Positions 18,854 to 26,656 of a DNA stretch of 64,000 nucleotides are shown here, piece after piece. The notes beneath the pieces are model-generated. The model did not search any database. It was not told the DNA's origin and saw nothing but the letters and a program-made list of their open reading frames with translations. Position numbers and translations under genes: made by a program. The stretch is from Aestuariivirga sp. (GTDB taxonomy: Bacteria > Pseudomonadota > Alphaproteobacteria > Rhizobiales > Aestuariivirgaceae), in NCBI RefSeq assembly GCF_020252395.1, contig NZ_JADCDB010000028.1, positions 62,001 to 126,000 of the forward strand, read 5' to 3'. Each line of letters begins with the position of its first letter. Position 1 is the first letter of the stretch.

Positions 18854-19318
18854 ATGAGCAATCGCACCATTTCCGGGAATATCCCCGGCGCCGCCCTCGT
18901 TCCCGGTATTGCCGGCCTCATCCCTTTCGTGTGCGGCGCCGCCGCGCAATGGGTCAGCCTGCCGCTGCTCACGGCGGAGACGGGGCTCAAGCTCGCCATC
19001 CTCTATGGCGCGATCATTCTGTCCTTCCTGGGCGGCATCCGCTGGGGCACGGCCATCCGGCCTTATGATCAGGGCCGCCAGACGCTGGAATTCCCGGCCA
19101 GCGTGCTGGGCTCGCTCGCCGGTCTCGCCGCCGCCTTTCTCCCGCCCATTCCGGCGCTGGCGCTGCTGATCGCCGGCTTCCTGATGCAGGCGTTGTGGGA
19201 CGTGATGAGCGTGGACGCCGGCCGCTTGCCTTCTTGGTTCGGCCGCCTGCGCATGATGCTCACCGCGGGTGCGGTGGTCTCGCTGATCGCAGCGCTTCTG
19301 GCGGTAATCGTTACCTGA
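18854..19318 (+). CDS. DUF3429 membrane protein
   Basis: Integral membrane protein of 154 residues with four or five predicted spans (PGAALVPGIAGLIPFVCGA, LAILYGAIILSFLGGIRWG, SVLGSLAGLAAAFLPPIPAL, MMLTAGAVVSLIAALLAVIV). The conserved SFLGGIRWG and DVMSVDAGRLPSWFGRLR segments match the DUF3429 family, whose function is not known. It follows the PodJ-like gene by 38 bp. Its last bases overlap the 3' end of the convergent pdeM gene by eight bases. Confidence 0.85.
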   Translation: MSNRTISGNIPGAALVPGIAGLIPFVCGAAAQWVSLPLLTAETGLKLAILYGAIILSFLGGIRWGTAIRPYDQGRQTLEFPASVLGSLAGLAAAFLPPIPALALLIAGFLMQALWDVMSVDAGRLPSWFGRLRMMLTAGAVVSLIAALLAVIVT

Positions 19319-19988
19319 CCCGGGCGGCGGGAAAGCAGTGCACGGCCTGGTCGCCGATCATCCACACATGGAAGTCGCCGAACAGCCCCTTGAAGGCCTC
19401 TGACCGCACGCTCAGAGCTCCCGTATAGCTGCCGAAGGCCGGCATGATCAGCCGCCGGTGATCGGCAATGAAGCAGCGGCAGCGGATGCGGTGGCCGCGC
19501 GCATGGATCGCCGCGGCCGGGTGCAGGTGGCCGGAAATCTCCGCCTCGTCCGCGCGCAGCATTTTCGGCTGGTGGCGCAGGCTCACCGGCCCCAGCTCCA
19601 TCTCTTCGATGATGATGCCGCCCACGTCCTCAGGTGGGGCCGGATCGTGGTTGCCGGTGATCCACACCGTCTCCACCCTCGCGGTGATCGACCGCAGCAG
19701 CGTGAGATCGGCTGCGTCGATGCGCTCGCGCGCGCCCTGGTCATGGAAACTGTCACCGAGGAAGATCAGCCGCCGCGGCCGCGTCGCCTCCAGCGCGGCC
19801 TCCAACTGCAGCAATGACTCGCGTGTGTCATAGGGCGGCAGGTGCACGCCGCGCCTGGCAAGGCTCGTGCCCTTTTCGAGATGCAGGTCCGCCACCAGCA
19901 GTGCGCTGAACTCCGGCGCGAAGATAGCCCCCGACAGGTCAGGAATGAAATCAATTCCGGAGAGCGTGATGCGGTGGGACCTAGACAA
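19311..19988 (-). CDS. pdeM: Ligase-associated DNA-damage-response metallophosphoesterase PdeM
   Basis: Calcineurin-like phosphoesterase of 225 residues. Metal-binding motifs are in order: VADLHLEKG, FLGDSFHD, TGNHDP, ISGHLHPAA. The family acts as a nuclease/phosphoesterase beside an Lhr-like helicase (the gene upstream) and often near an ATP-dependent DNA ligase and a nuclease, which are not in this window. The start is uncertain. A TTG at 19988 gives the usual N-terminus and an eight-base overlap with the helicase stop. An ATG at 20042 would add 18 residues and overlap the helicase by 62 bases. Confidence 0.88.
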   Translation of the reverse strand: MSRSHRITLSGIDFIPDLSGAIFAPEFSALLVADLHLEKGTSLARRGVHLPPYDTRESLLQLEAALEATRPRRLIFLGDSFHDQGARERIDAADLTLLRSITARVETVWITGNHDPAPPEDVGGIIIEEMELGPVSLRHQPKMLRADEAEISGHLHPAAAIHARGHRIRCRCFIADHRRLIMPAFGSYTGALSVRSEAFKGLFGDFHVWMIGDQAVHCFPAARVR

Positions 19989-22449
19989 GCCGCATAGCCT
20001 CGTCGGCGAGGGCGTTCGCGGCTTCGGCGAGAAGGGCATCATGGCCCTCGCCGTAAAGCGATTCGCGGCCGATCTCCATAAGGATGGGCACGGAGAGCGG
20101 CGACACCGTGTCGAGCGCCTTGTGCAGGATCTGCCCCTTGACGCGCCTCAGCATGGCGCCCAGCCGGTGGGCGTCGATCAGCCCTTCCGCAGCATCGTCC
20201 CAGGCCGCGCGCAGCAGCAGGTGGTCAGGCTCATGCGTCCGCAGCACGTCATAGATCAGGTCGGTGTTCACGGTCATCTGCCGCGCCGTCTTCTCCTTCC
20301 CCGGCTGGCGTCTTTCGATGAGACCAGCAATAATGGCCGCATTGCGGAAGGTGCGCTTCATCAGTGCGGACTCCGCCATCCATGCCTCGAGGTCATCGCC
20401 CATCATGTCCTCGTCGAACAACCGCCCCAGCGCGACGCGCCCTGAAGACACCGCCAGCGAGAGGTCGCGCACCATCCAGATCACCAGCGCATATTCGGAG
20501 GCGACAAAGCCCAAGGGCTGCAGCCCCGCCCGCTCCAGCCGCCTAGTCAGCAGCATGCCCAGCGTCTGGTGCGCGAGGCGGCCCTCGAAGGGGTAGCACA
20601 CCATGTAGTGCTTGCCGGCGCGCGGGAAGGTCTCGACCAGCATCTGCCCGGCCTTCGGCACCACCGAGCGGAAGCGCTGCAGCGACAGCCACCCGCGCAC
20701 CTGCGGCGGCAGGTCCCTCCAGGATTTCGGGTCCGCCAGCATCTGCCGCACGCGCTCGGCCAGATAGGTCGACAATGGAAACTTGCCGCCTTGGTAGGAT
20801 GGCACCATCGGCTCCTTGTCATTGGAGCGCGTGGCCAGCGCTCCAAACTCGTCCAGCCCCTCGAAGCGCAACACCTCGCCTGCAAACACGAAGGTCTGCC
20901 CGGCCGTCAGCTGGCTGACGAACCATTCCTCCACCTCGCCCAGCACGCGGCCACCCACCACCACGCGCTTGCCCAGCCTGCGCTTCACATGGGCGAGCCG
21001 CACCTTCAGCATCTCATCCTCGACGATGGTGCCCATGTTGAGCCGATAGGCCTTGGCAAGCCGCGGATGCGCCAGCCGCAACGTGCCGTCGGCCTGCGGC
21101 TTGAGTTTCGCGTAGCGCTCATAGGCCCTGAGTGCATAACCGCCGGTCGCCACGTAATCGATGGCCCTGTCAAACTCCGCGCGCGTCAGCTTGCGATAGG
21201 TCCAGGCGCTCGCCACTTCCGCGAAGAGTTCATCCGGGTGAAAGGGCCCGGCGCAGGCGCGGCCCAGGATGTGCTGCGCTAGCACGTCGAGTTTCATCGC
21301 CATCGGGTGTTCGGTGTCCTGCGCGTTCACCTCCGCCGCCTGCAGCGCCGCTGTGCATTCCAGCACCTCGAAGCGGTTCGAAGGCACCAGCAGCGCCTGC
21401 GAGGGCAGGTCCAGCTTGTGGTTCGACCGCCCGATCCGCTGCAGCAGCCGGCTCGATCCCTTCGGCGCCCCGACATGCACCACGAGGTCGACATCCCCCC
21501 AGTCGATGCCAAGTTCGAGCGTGGAGGTGCAAACGACGGCGCGCAGCTTGCCCTCGCCCATGGCGGCCTCCACCTTGCGCCGCTGCGCCACATCCAGCGA
21601 GCCGTGATGGAGCGCGATCGGCAGATTGCCGTCATTCGCCTCCCACAGTGCCTGGAACACCATCTCGGCTTGGCTGCGCGTATTGACGAAGATCAGAGTC
21701 ATCTTCGCTTGGCCAATCGCCTCATAGACCTCCGGGATCGCATAGAGCGAGGAATGCCCGGACCATGGCACGCGCTCGACCGAGGAGAGAATGCGGATCT
21801 GCGGTTTCGCCCCCGGCTTTCCCAGCACCAGGGGCGCGGGCTCCGCCCCCGAAGGCATCAGCCAGGCCCGAAGTGCATCGGGGTCCGCCACCGTCGCCGA
21901 AAGCCCGATGCGGATCGCGCCGGGCGCATGGGCCTGCGCGCGGGTGAGGGCGAGTGACAGCAGCACGCCGCGCTTCGACGTCACCATCGAATGCAGCTCG
22001 TCGAGGATGACGGTCCGCAGTCCCCTCAGCAGATGCGCCGCATGCGGGTCCGCCACCAGCAGCGACACCTGTTCCGGCGTGGTGATCAGGATGTCCGGCG
22101 GCTGCTGCCGCTGCCGCTGGCGCCTGGAATGCGGCGTGTCGCCTGTCCGCGTTTCAACCGTCACCGGCAGCCCCATTTCCGCAATCGGCGCCTCGAGGTT
22201 GCGGGCGATGTCCACCGCCAGCGCCTTGAGCGGCGAGATGTAGAGGGTGTGGATGCCTGCGCCCGGTCCGCGCTCCGTGATCTCGGCGAGGCTCGGCAGG
22301 AAGCCGGCCAGCGTCTTGCCGCCGCCGGTGGGCGAGATCAGCAGCACGCTCTCGCGTGCCTCGGCATGCGCCAGAACGCCCAGCTGGTGCGCGCGGGGCG
22401 CCCAGCCGCGGGAGGCGAACCATTGGGTGAAGCGTGGCGGCAGGCTCAT
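19981..22449 (-). CDS. Ligase-associated DNA-damage-response DEXH helicase (Lhr-like)
   Basis: Superfamily 2 helicase of 822 residues. Walker A is SPTGGGKT at 39-46 and the DEXH box is DELH at 150-153. Motif III-type region SATV and the C-terminal RecA domain (VVCTSTLELGIDWGDVDLVVH, QRIGRSNH) follow. A long winged-helix/C-terminal domain after residue 450 marks the Lhr family. Together with PdeM it forms a predicted DNA repair pair. Its ATG shares the CATG sequence with a possible small gene on the other strand, so the promoter must lie within that small frame. Confidence 0.93.
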   Translation of the reverse strand: MSLPPRFTQWFASRGWAPRAHQLGVLAHAEARESVLLISPTGGGKTLAGFLPSLAEITERGPGAGIHTLYISPLKALAVDIARNLEAPIAEMGLPVTVETRTGDTPHSRRQRQRQQPPDILITTPEQVSLLVADPHAAHLLRGLRTVILDELHSMVTSKRGVLLSLALTRAQAHAPGAIRIGLSATVADPDALRAWLMPSGAEPAPLVLGKPGAKPQIRILSSVERVPWSGHSSLYAIPEVYEAIGQAKMTLIFVNTRSQAEMVFQALWEANDGNLPIALHHGSLDVAQRRKVEAAMGEGKLRAVVCTSTLELGIDWGDVDLVVHVGAPKGSSRLLQRIGRSNHKLDLPSQALLVPSNRFEVLECTAALQAAEVNAQDTEHPMAMKLDVLAQHILGRACAGPFHPDELFAEVASAWTYRKLTRAEFDRAIDYVATGGYALRAYERYAKLKPQADGTLRLAHPRLAKAYRLNMGTIVEDEMLKVRLAHVKRRLGKRVVVGGRVLGEVEEWFVSQLTAGQTFVFAGEVLRFEGLDEFGALATRSNDKEPMVPSYQGGKFPLSTYLAERVRQMLADPKSWRDLPPQVRGWLSLQRFRSVVPKAGQMLVETFPRAGKHYMVCYPFEGRLAHQTLGMLLTRRLERAGLQPLGFVASEYALVIWMVRDLSLAVSSGRVALGRLFDEDMMGDDLEAWMAESALMKRTFRNAAIIAGLIERRQPGKEKTARQMTVNTDLIYDVLRTHEPDHLLLRAAWDDAAEGLIDAHRLGAMLRRVKGQILHKALDTVSPLSVPILMEIGRESLYGEGHDALLAEAANALADEAMRLV

Positions 22450-22618
22450 GGGCCTCTCTTTACCAAAAAAGCCTCTGCCTGAAAGTCAGTCCGACAAGTT
22501 CAAGGCCATAGCCAGGGGACTTGGGTGCGAAGACTCTGCTGTCCCTTTAGATGATGTTTTACAGCGAGCAGCGAAGCTTTCGACTGCAAAAAAAGGGAAG
22601 GGCCACAGTGAAGATTAG
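22448..22618 (+). CDS. Small hypothetical protein (56 aa), divergent from the helicase
   Basis: Possible gene of 56 residues starting at an ATG that shares the CATG palindrome with the helicase start on the other strand. The core SDKFKAIARGLGCEDSAVP resembles a family of short conserved Rhizobiales proteins with a (A/S)DKFK-A-ARELE-x-D pattern, of unknown function. GGCGGCAGG shortly before the ATG could serve as a ribosome site. Doubts: the last residues (AKKGKGHSED) are encoded by the terminator of the opposite gene, and the start overlaps the helicase promoter region. Confidence 0.4.
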   Translation: MGLSLPKKPLPESQSDKFKAIARGLGCEDSAVPLDDVLQRAAKLSTAKKGKGHSED

Positions 22619-22627
22619 CCCTTCCCT
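22588..22627 (-). terminator. Rho-independent terminator of the zinc-ribbon gene
   Basis: Reading leftward, AGGGAAGGGC pairs perfectly with GCCCTTCCCT (10 bp, 14-base loop) and is followed by seven T. It begins only a few bases past the zinc-ribbon stop codon and supports that gene being real on this strand. Confidence 0.85.
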
Positions 22628-22634
22628 CACTGCG

Positions 22635-22913
22635 TCAAAGTCTGAGGTCAGCGACGAATTTGTAACTTCGATGTGGGATGGGCTTGCTCATGAACTTCAC
22701 GAACTTGCTTCCCCGAGTGGAGTCGGCGAGCGTTTCGTTGAAGCGGCGCTGCATTACTTCTGCGGCATGTTGGCCAGCTTCCCGGAACGCGTTCTCAGCT
22801 GTGTCGCTTGCTCCACAGATGGGACAGCGAACCATCTCGGGATCGGCATCAGCAACGAGTTCCACCGGCACCTTACAGCTACCGCAGAGGACTTTGCTCG
22901 TAGGTTCAGTCAT
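22635..22913 (-). CDS. Small zinc-ribbon hypothetical protein
   Basis: Protein of 92 residues with an N-terminal zinc ribbon, two Cys pairs (CGSC near residue 10 and CPIC near 31), then a helical part (ENAFREAGQHAAEVMQRRFNETL) and a basic end (RGSKFVKFMSKPIPHRSYKFVADLRL). I do not know the function. Nucleic-acid or protein binding is suggested only by the ribbon. Start ATG at 22913 follows AAAGGG with six-base spacing. An ATG five codons upstream is possible. A strong terminator follows. Local DNA is much AT-richer than the flanks, which may mean recent acquisition. Confidence 0.7.
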   Translation of the reverse strand: MTEPTSKVLCGSCKVPVELVADADPEMVRCPICGASDTAENAFREAGQHAAEVMQRRFNETLADSTRGSKFVKFMSKPIPHRSYKFVADLRL

Positions 22914-23340
22914 TAAAGGCCCTTTCATGTTGGGCCAGACGACTTGACGAGACTCGGTCCTTGGAGTCTAAATAGAACCACTGCGAGCTCAGCCGTCGTC
23001 TGGCTGGCTTAATGGGTCAGGACGAGTGCGAATCGTCCTGACCCATCATAAATAGTGGCAGATTCCCCAACTGCATTCAAATACAGGTTCTCGCTACGTT
23101 CTTCCGGGCTTCAAGGTGTGTTTAAAACCGCTATAAGTTTGGGTTTGTCAAAGGTATAATCACCAATAAAGTTCATAGTATTATTTTATTCCTCTATCCG
23201 GCCAAAGGCTTGGCGCCGGCCCTTGCGGCTAGCGCATATTCCGATGAGATGGAACCATCTAATCGATAAGAACATGCGCCAGATCAAAAGCTTGAGCATG
23301 ATCTTTTCGCAAAAGTTGTTCCACTTTTGCGGATCATGCT
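22914..23340. other. AT-rich intergenic island with inverted repeats
   Basis: This 427-bp stretch has no convincing gene and is visibly AT-richer (low to mid 40s percent GC on the lines I counted) than the genome around it. It contains a 10-bp inverted repeat (22934-22943 and 22995-23004), a perfect 14-bp hairpin (23012-23025 with 23033-23046), a possible promoter pointing right (TTGACG at 22944, 17-base gap, TCTAAA at 22967), an isolated TATAAT at 23155-23160, and the REP element that ends it. Mobile-element debris or an unrecognised small RNA are both possible. Confidence 0.5.
23012..23046. repeat. Perfect 14-bp inverted repeat with 7-base loop
   Basis: ATGGGTCAGGACGA at 23012-23025 pairs exactly with 23033-23046 across the loop GTGCGAA. 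No T-run follows on either strand, so it is not a standard terminator. It lies inside the AT-rich island. Confidence 0.8.
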
Positions 23341-23341
23341 C
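23294..23341. repeat. Rhizobiales-type REP palindrome
   Basis: GAGCATGATC (23294-23303) pairs with GATCATGCTC (23332-23341). Inside, CGCAAAAG (23308-23315) pairs with CTTTTGCG (23324-23331), leaving a TTTT bulge on the left side. This GAGCATGATC...GATCATGCTC palindrome is a recognisable extragenic repeat in many Rhizobiales genomes. It ends on the first base of the TerB-like gene's stop codon and may act as its transcript end. Confidence 0.8.
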
Positions 23342-23754
23342 TACCCCCGCTGGTAGCGCGCAATCGCCGAGCGCTCCAGCGCCGCGGTCACCAGCTTGTC
23401 CAGCCCCAGCGCATCGCGCAGCATGGCGAGGAAGCGGAGCTCCTCCTTGCCCACCGCGAGGTCGGAGGCGGCAACCTCCACCGCCAGCGCATAGGCCGTC
23501 TCGCGCAGCTTGGGGCTGAGCGCCCCCTTGATCAGGCCGAGGATGGCCTTCAGCCCCTCGCTGTCCTGCAGAATTTCACCCGCCTCCTGCGCCACTGTCA
23601 CCAGCCGGTGCTCGTCGAAGTTCCGGAAGATCGGCAGGGTCTGCACCAGCTGGCGGATCTCGGCCAGTTCGATGGCGTTGATCTTGCCCTCCACGCCGGA
23701 CATGGTGACCATGGTGTAGATGAGCGCCTGTTCAAGCGAGATGGTGCCGGGCAT
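23341..23754 (-). CDS. TerB-like (DUF533/tellurite-resistance-fold) protein
   Basis: All-helical protein of 137 residues with the TerB pattern: LIYTMVTMSGVEGKINAIELAEIRQLV near the start and YALAVEVAASDLAVGKEELRFLAMLRDALGL near the end, each with acidic residues that may bind metal. No other ter genes are present, so a tellurite-resistance role is not implied. Cytosolic helical TerB-fold proteins are widespread with unclear roles. A strong AGGAGG precedes the ATG by six bases. It follows the DinG-type helicase gene by 24 bp and may be co-transcribed with it. A REP palindrome abuts its stop. Confidence 0.82.
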   Translation of the reverse strand: MPGTISLEQALIYTMVTMSGVEGKINAIELAEIRQLVQTLPIFRNFDEHRLVTVAQEAGEILQDSEGLKAILGLIKGALSPKLRETAYALAVEVAASDLAVGKEELRFLAMLRDALGLDKLVTAALERSAIARYQRG

Positions 23755-23778
23755 TCTGACCTCCTGAAGCCCTGACAG

Positions 23779-26595
23779 TTATGTGCTGGAGCGCGAATTG
23801 TCCAGTTGCCCACGCACAGCGCCAATCGTATCGGCCAGACCCAGCCGTGACACCGCGACACCCGGCGGAAAGGCCGTGAGGAAGCGCGAGGCCAGCCGCG
23901 GGTCGAGCACCACGAAATGGCCGCTATCGCCGGCGCGGCGGATCAAGCGCCCGAAGGCCTGGCGCAATCGCAGCCGCACCACCATGTCGGTATAGGCATT
24001 GCCGCCAAAGGCCTCCTTGCGGGCGCGCTCCAGAATGGTGGGCGTTCCCCACGGCACGCGGTCGAGCACGATGAGGCGCAGCGAATCTCCCGGCACGTCC
24101 ACCCCGTCGCGCACCGCATCCGTGCCGAGGAGGCAGGCATCGCGCTCGGCGCGGAACATGTCGACGAGCGTTCCCGTGTCCATCAGGTCCACGTGCTGCG
24201 CATAGAGCGGAAGCCCCGCATCGGCCAGCGGCTTCACCAGCCGCTTGTGCACCGCGCGCAGCCGCGAGATGGCGGTGAAGAGGCCGAGGCCCCCGCCGCC
24301 CGCGGCGAGGAAAAGCTCGCGATAGGCGGCGGCCACCTGGTCCATATCCTCCCGGTTCACGTCTGTGACTACGATGACGCGGCTCACACCTGGATAGTCG
24401 AAAGGTGACTCCCAGCTCTCGCGTCTCACGGGGTAGGGCAGGTGAATGGCTCCGGTGCGCATCTCGGCATTGGCCCAATCGTCCGGCACGTCGGGCGGGC
24501 GGTCTTTCAGCGTCGCGGAAGTGATCACGATGCCGTCGGCCTGGCGCAACACGGCGAGCGCCATCGGCTCCGTTGGGTCCAGCCAGTGCGAGTGCAGCCC
24601 CACGTCATGCTCGCGGCCGAAGGTCTGCGCGATGTCAAACCATTCGACGAACAGCGGGTTATTCCCTTCCAGCAGCCGCTTCAGCATGTCTGCCCACGAT
24701 CCAACCATGAGTTCGCCGCGCCTTTTGAGCGAGCGCGACACGGCTTCGATGCGGCCGCGGTCATAGGTGGAGAGGTTCTCGGCCTCGTCGTCGAGTTTCT
24801 TCGCCAGAGCATTGGCAAGGCTGGACATGGGTTTCTTCAGGTCCAGCAGCGCGCCCATCAATTCCTCCGCCGCTTCGGCGAGGCCATCGACCAGCGGCAG
24901 GCAGTCCGTCTCGATGGTGTGGCCGGAGCCCGCGTTTTGTTCGGCGCGCGCCAAGACCTGCTGGCGGACGAGGGAGAGAAAGTTCTCCGCCAGACCGTCA
25001 GGCTGGCCCGCCTGCACGCGCCTGATCCAGCCAGGGCCGGGCATTGCGAGCGCCGCGCGCAGCACCTGCTGCAGGAGCCTCTGGCCTGTCTCGTCCTCGC
25101 CGAGAAGATCGCCGATGCGGTCTGCCAAGCCCCGGCCGCGGCGGCGCTCGGCTTCGGGCCCTCTGATCCAGCGGCGCAGCTCGGCGGATTCGAGCGCGGT
25201 CAAGTGGCCGGAGAAGGCCGAGTCCGCGGCATCGAACAAATGGTGCCCCTCGTCGAAGACGATGCGGCGGATGCCGCCGGGGGCTGCTTCCTCTTCCTCG
25301 GTAATCGCGATGCCGAGCGCGTGGTCGACGGCGGCCTGGTGCAGGACGAGCGCGTGGTTGGCGATGACGATGGACGCATTGCGGCCGGCGCGCACCGAAC
25401 GTTCGATGAAGCAGCGGCGGTAATGCGGGCAGGCGGAATAAATGCATTCGCCGCGCCGGTCGGTGAGGCCCAGCGACTGCGCGGTGACGCCGCGCTGCTC
25501 GCCATCGAGCGAGAGATCGTCGAACAGCGATAGTATCCACGAGGGGAAATCGCCGCCCACCATGTCGCCATCGCGCGTGAAGCGCGCCCAGCGCGAGATG
25601 AGCGCGGCGAGCAGCGCGGTGCGCGGGTTGGCGGAGGTGAGGCGCCCGAAGACTTCCTGCATGTTGAGAAGGCAGACGTAATTCTCCCGCCCCTTGCGGA
25701 TGACGATCTGATCCTGCCGTTCCTCCGGGTTCCCGATGAGGCGGGAGGTCTCCTGGCCGAGCTGGCGCTGCAGGTTCTTGGTGTAGGTCGAGACCCACAC
25801 GGGGGCGTTGTTTTTCTTCGCCCAGAGAAACGCCGGCGAGAGATAGCCCAGCGTCTTGCCGAGCCCGGTGCCCGCTTCGGCGAGCAAGATGTTGTTGATC
25901 TCTTTTGACTGGCGCGGCTGGAAGGCGAAGGTCGCCGCACCCGCATAGGCCGCCTGAGAGCCGCGTTGCTCTGACTCGGAGCCCAGCATGTCGCGCAGGA
26001 AGCGCTGTGCCTCTTCCGGCGCGATGGGGTCCTGCCGCCCGGGTGCGCGGCCGCCGTCTTCCTCCCATTCCTCGATGCGGTCCCAGGCATTGAGGCCGGT
26101 GGCGAAGCTGCCGGCGTCCATCTTCGGGTTCGCCGTCAGCAGCGCGCGCATCGCGGGTTCCGCCCAGGGCCACTTGGCGCGGGCGAGGAAACTGGCGTTC
26201 TCGGCCGTCTCGCGCAGCAGCGGGTAATGCTTGTTGGACAGGCGATTGAGCAGGTCTTCGGCGATGAGCCGCACGGTCTCCTCGTCGTCCTCGCCGGGAT
26301 CAAGCGCCAGCGAGCGGGCGAAGCCCACCGGTGTTGGCGTGGCGAAGCGGGCAGGGCAGACGAAGGCGAAGAGCTCTGCCACGTCGAAGTGGCGCTGCTC
26401 GCGCGCCGCCCGCACGGCCGCACGCTGCGCCTGTGCGGCAATGCCAAGGCGCTCGATGAAGAAGGCGGAGTGGCAGATCAGATGCGGCCTCGCCGCCAGT
26501 TCCGCCAGCGCAAGCGCGGGCTCCATGGGCTCGCCCCCGATCACGGCGCCCATGCCGGACGCCACGGCGGTGCGAAGATGCGAATCCATTGTCAT
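23779..26595 (-). CDS. DinG/XPD-family ATP-dependent DNA helicase
   Basis: Superfamily 2 iron-sulphur helicase of 938 residues. Walker A AGTGLGKT is at 241-248. The four Fe-S cysteines are Cys308, Cys384, Cys389 and Cys395. The DEGH box is at 448-451. Later motifs include VITSATL and GVDVPGDSLRLIVLDRVPWG. The first 200 residues form an extra N-terminal domain seen in alphaproteobacterial homologues. The family unwinds damaged or structured DNA 5' to 3'. Two close ATG codons (26595 and 26589) exist, and AGGA spacing slightly favours the second. Confidence 0.93.
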   Translation of the reverse strand: MTMDSHLRTAVASGMGAVIGGEPMEPALALAELAARPHLICHSAFFIERLGIAAQAQRAAVRAAREQRHFDVAELFAFVCPARFATPTPVGFARSLALDPGEDDEETVRLIAEDLLNRLSNKHYPLLRETAENASFLARAKWPWAEPAMRALLTANPKMDAGSFATGLNAWDRIEEWEEDGGRAPGRQDPIAPEEAQRFLRDMLGSESEQRGSQAAYAGAATFAFQPRQSKEINNILLAEAGTGLGKTLGYLSPAFLWAKKNNAPVWVSTYTKNLQRQLGQETSRLIGNPEERQDQIVIRKGRENYVCLLNMQEVFGRLTSANPRTALLAALISRWARFTRDGDMVGGDFPSWILSLFDDLSLDGEQRGVTAQSLGLTDRRGECIYSACPHYRRCFIERSVRAGRNASIVIANHALVLHQAAVDHALGIAITEEEEAAPGGIRRIVFDEGHHLFDAADSAFSGHLTALESAELRRWIRGPEAERRRGRGLADRIGDLLGEDETGQRLLQQVLRAALAMPGPGWIRRVQAGQPDGLAENFLSLVRQQVLARAEQNAGSGHTIETDCLPLVDGLAEAAEELMGALLDLKKPMSSLANALAKKLDDEAENLSTYDRGRIEAVSRSLKRRGELMVGSWADMLKRLLEGNNPLFVEWFDIAQTFGREHDVGLHSHWLDPTEPMALAVLRQADGIVITSATLKDRPPDVPDDWANAEMRTGAIHLPYPVRRESWESPFDYPGVSRVIVVTDVNREDMDQVAAAYRELFLAAGGGGLGLFTAISRLRAVHKRLVKPLADAGLPLYAQHVDLMDTGTLVDMFRAERDACLLGTDAVRDGVDVPGDSLRLIVLDRVPWGTPTILERARKEAFGGNAYTDMVVRLRLRQAFGRLIRRAGDSGHFVVLDPRLASRFLTAFPPGVAVSRLGLADTIGAVRGQLDNSRSST

Positions 26596-26656
26596 CCTGA
26601 GCTTGAGGGTCCACGTTTAGAGACTGAAACAGCTGAACGGAAGAGGAACGGAGCCT

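Noticed and set aside
22551-22916. A 121-codon frame on the + strand opposite the zinc-ribbon gene
   Set aside because: The - strand frame has two CxxC pairs, a good ribosome site and a terminator; the + frame has none of these and starts inside that terminator region.
22914-23340. A tRNA gene or attachment site in the AT-rich island
   Set aside because: No cloverleaf with T-loop (GTTCRA) and acceptor stem could be drawn, and no integrase is nearby.
23341-23754. A tellurite-resistance system around the TerB-like gene
   Set aside because: No terA, terC, terD, terE or terZ genes are present; a lone TerB-fold protein does not define such a system.
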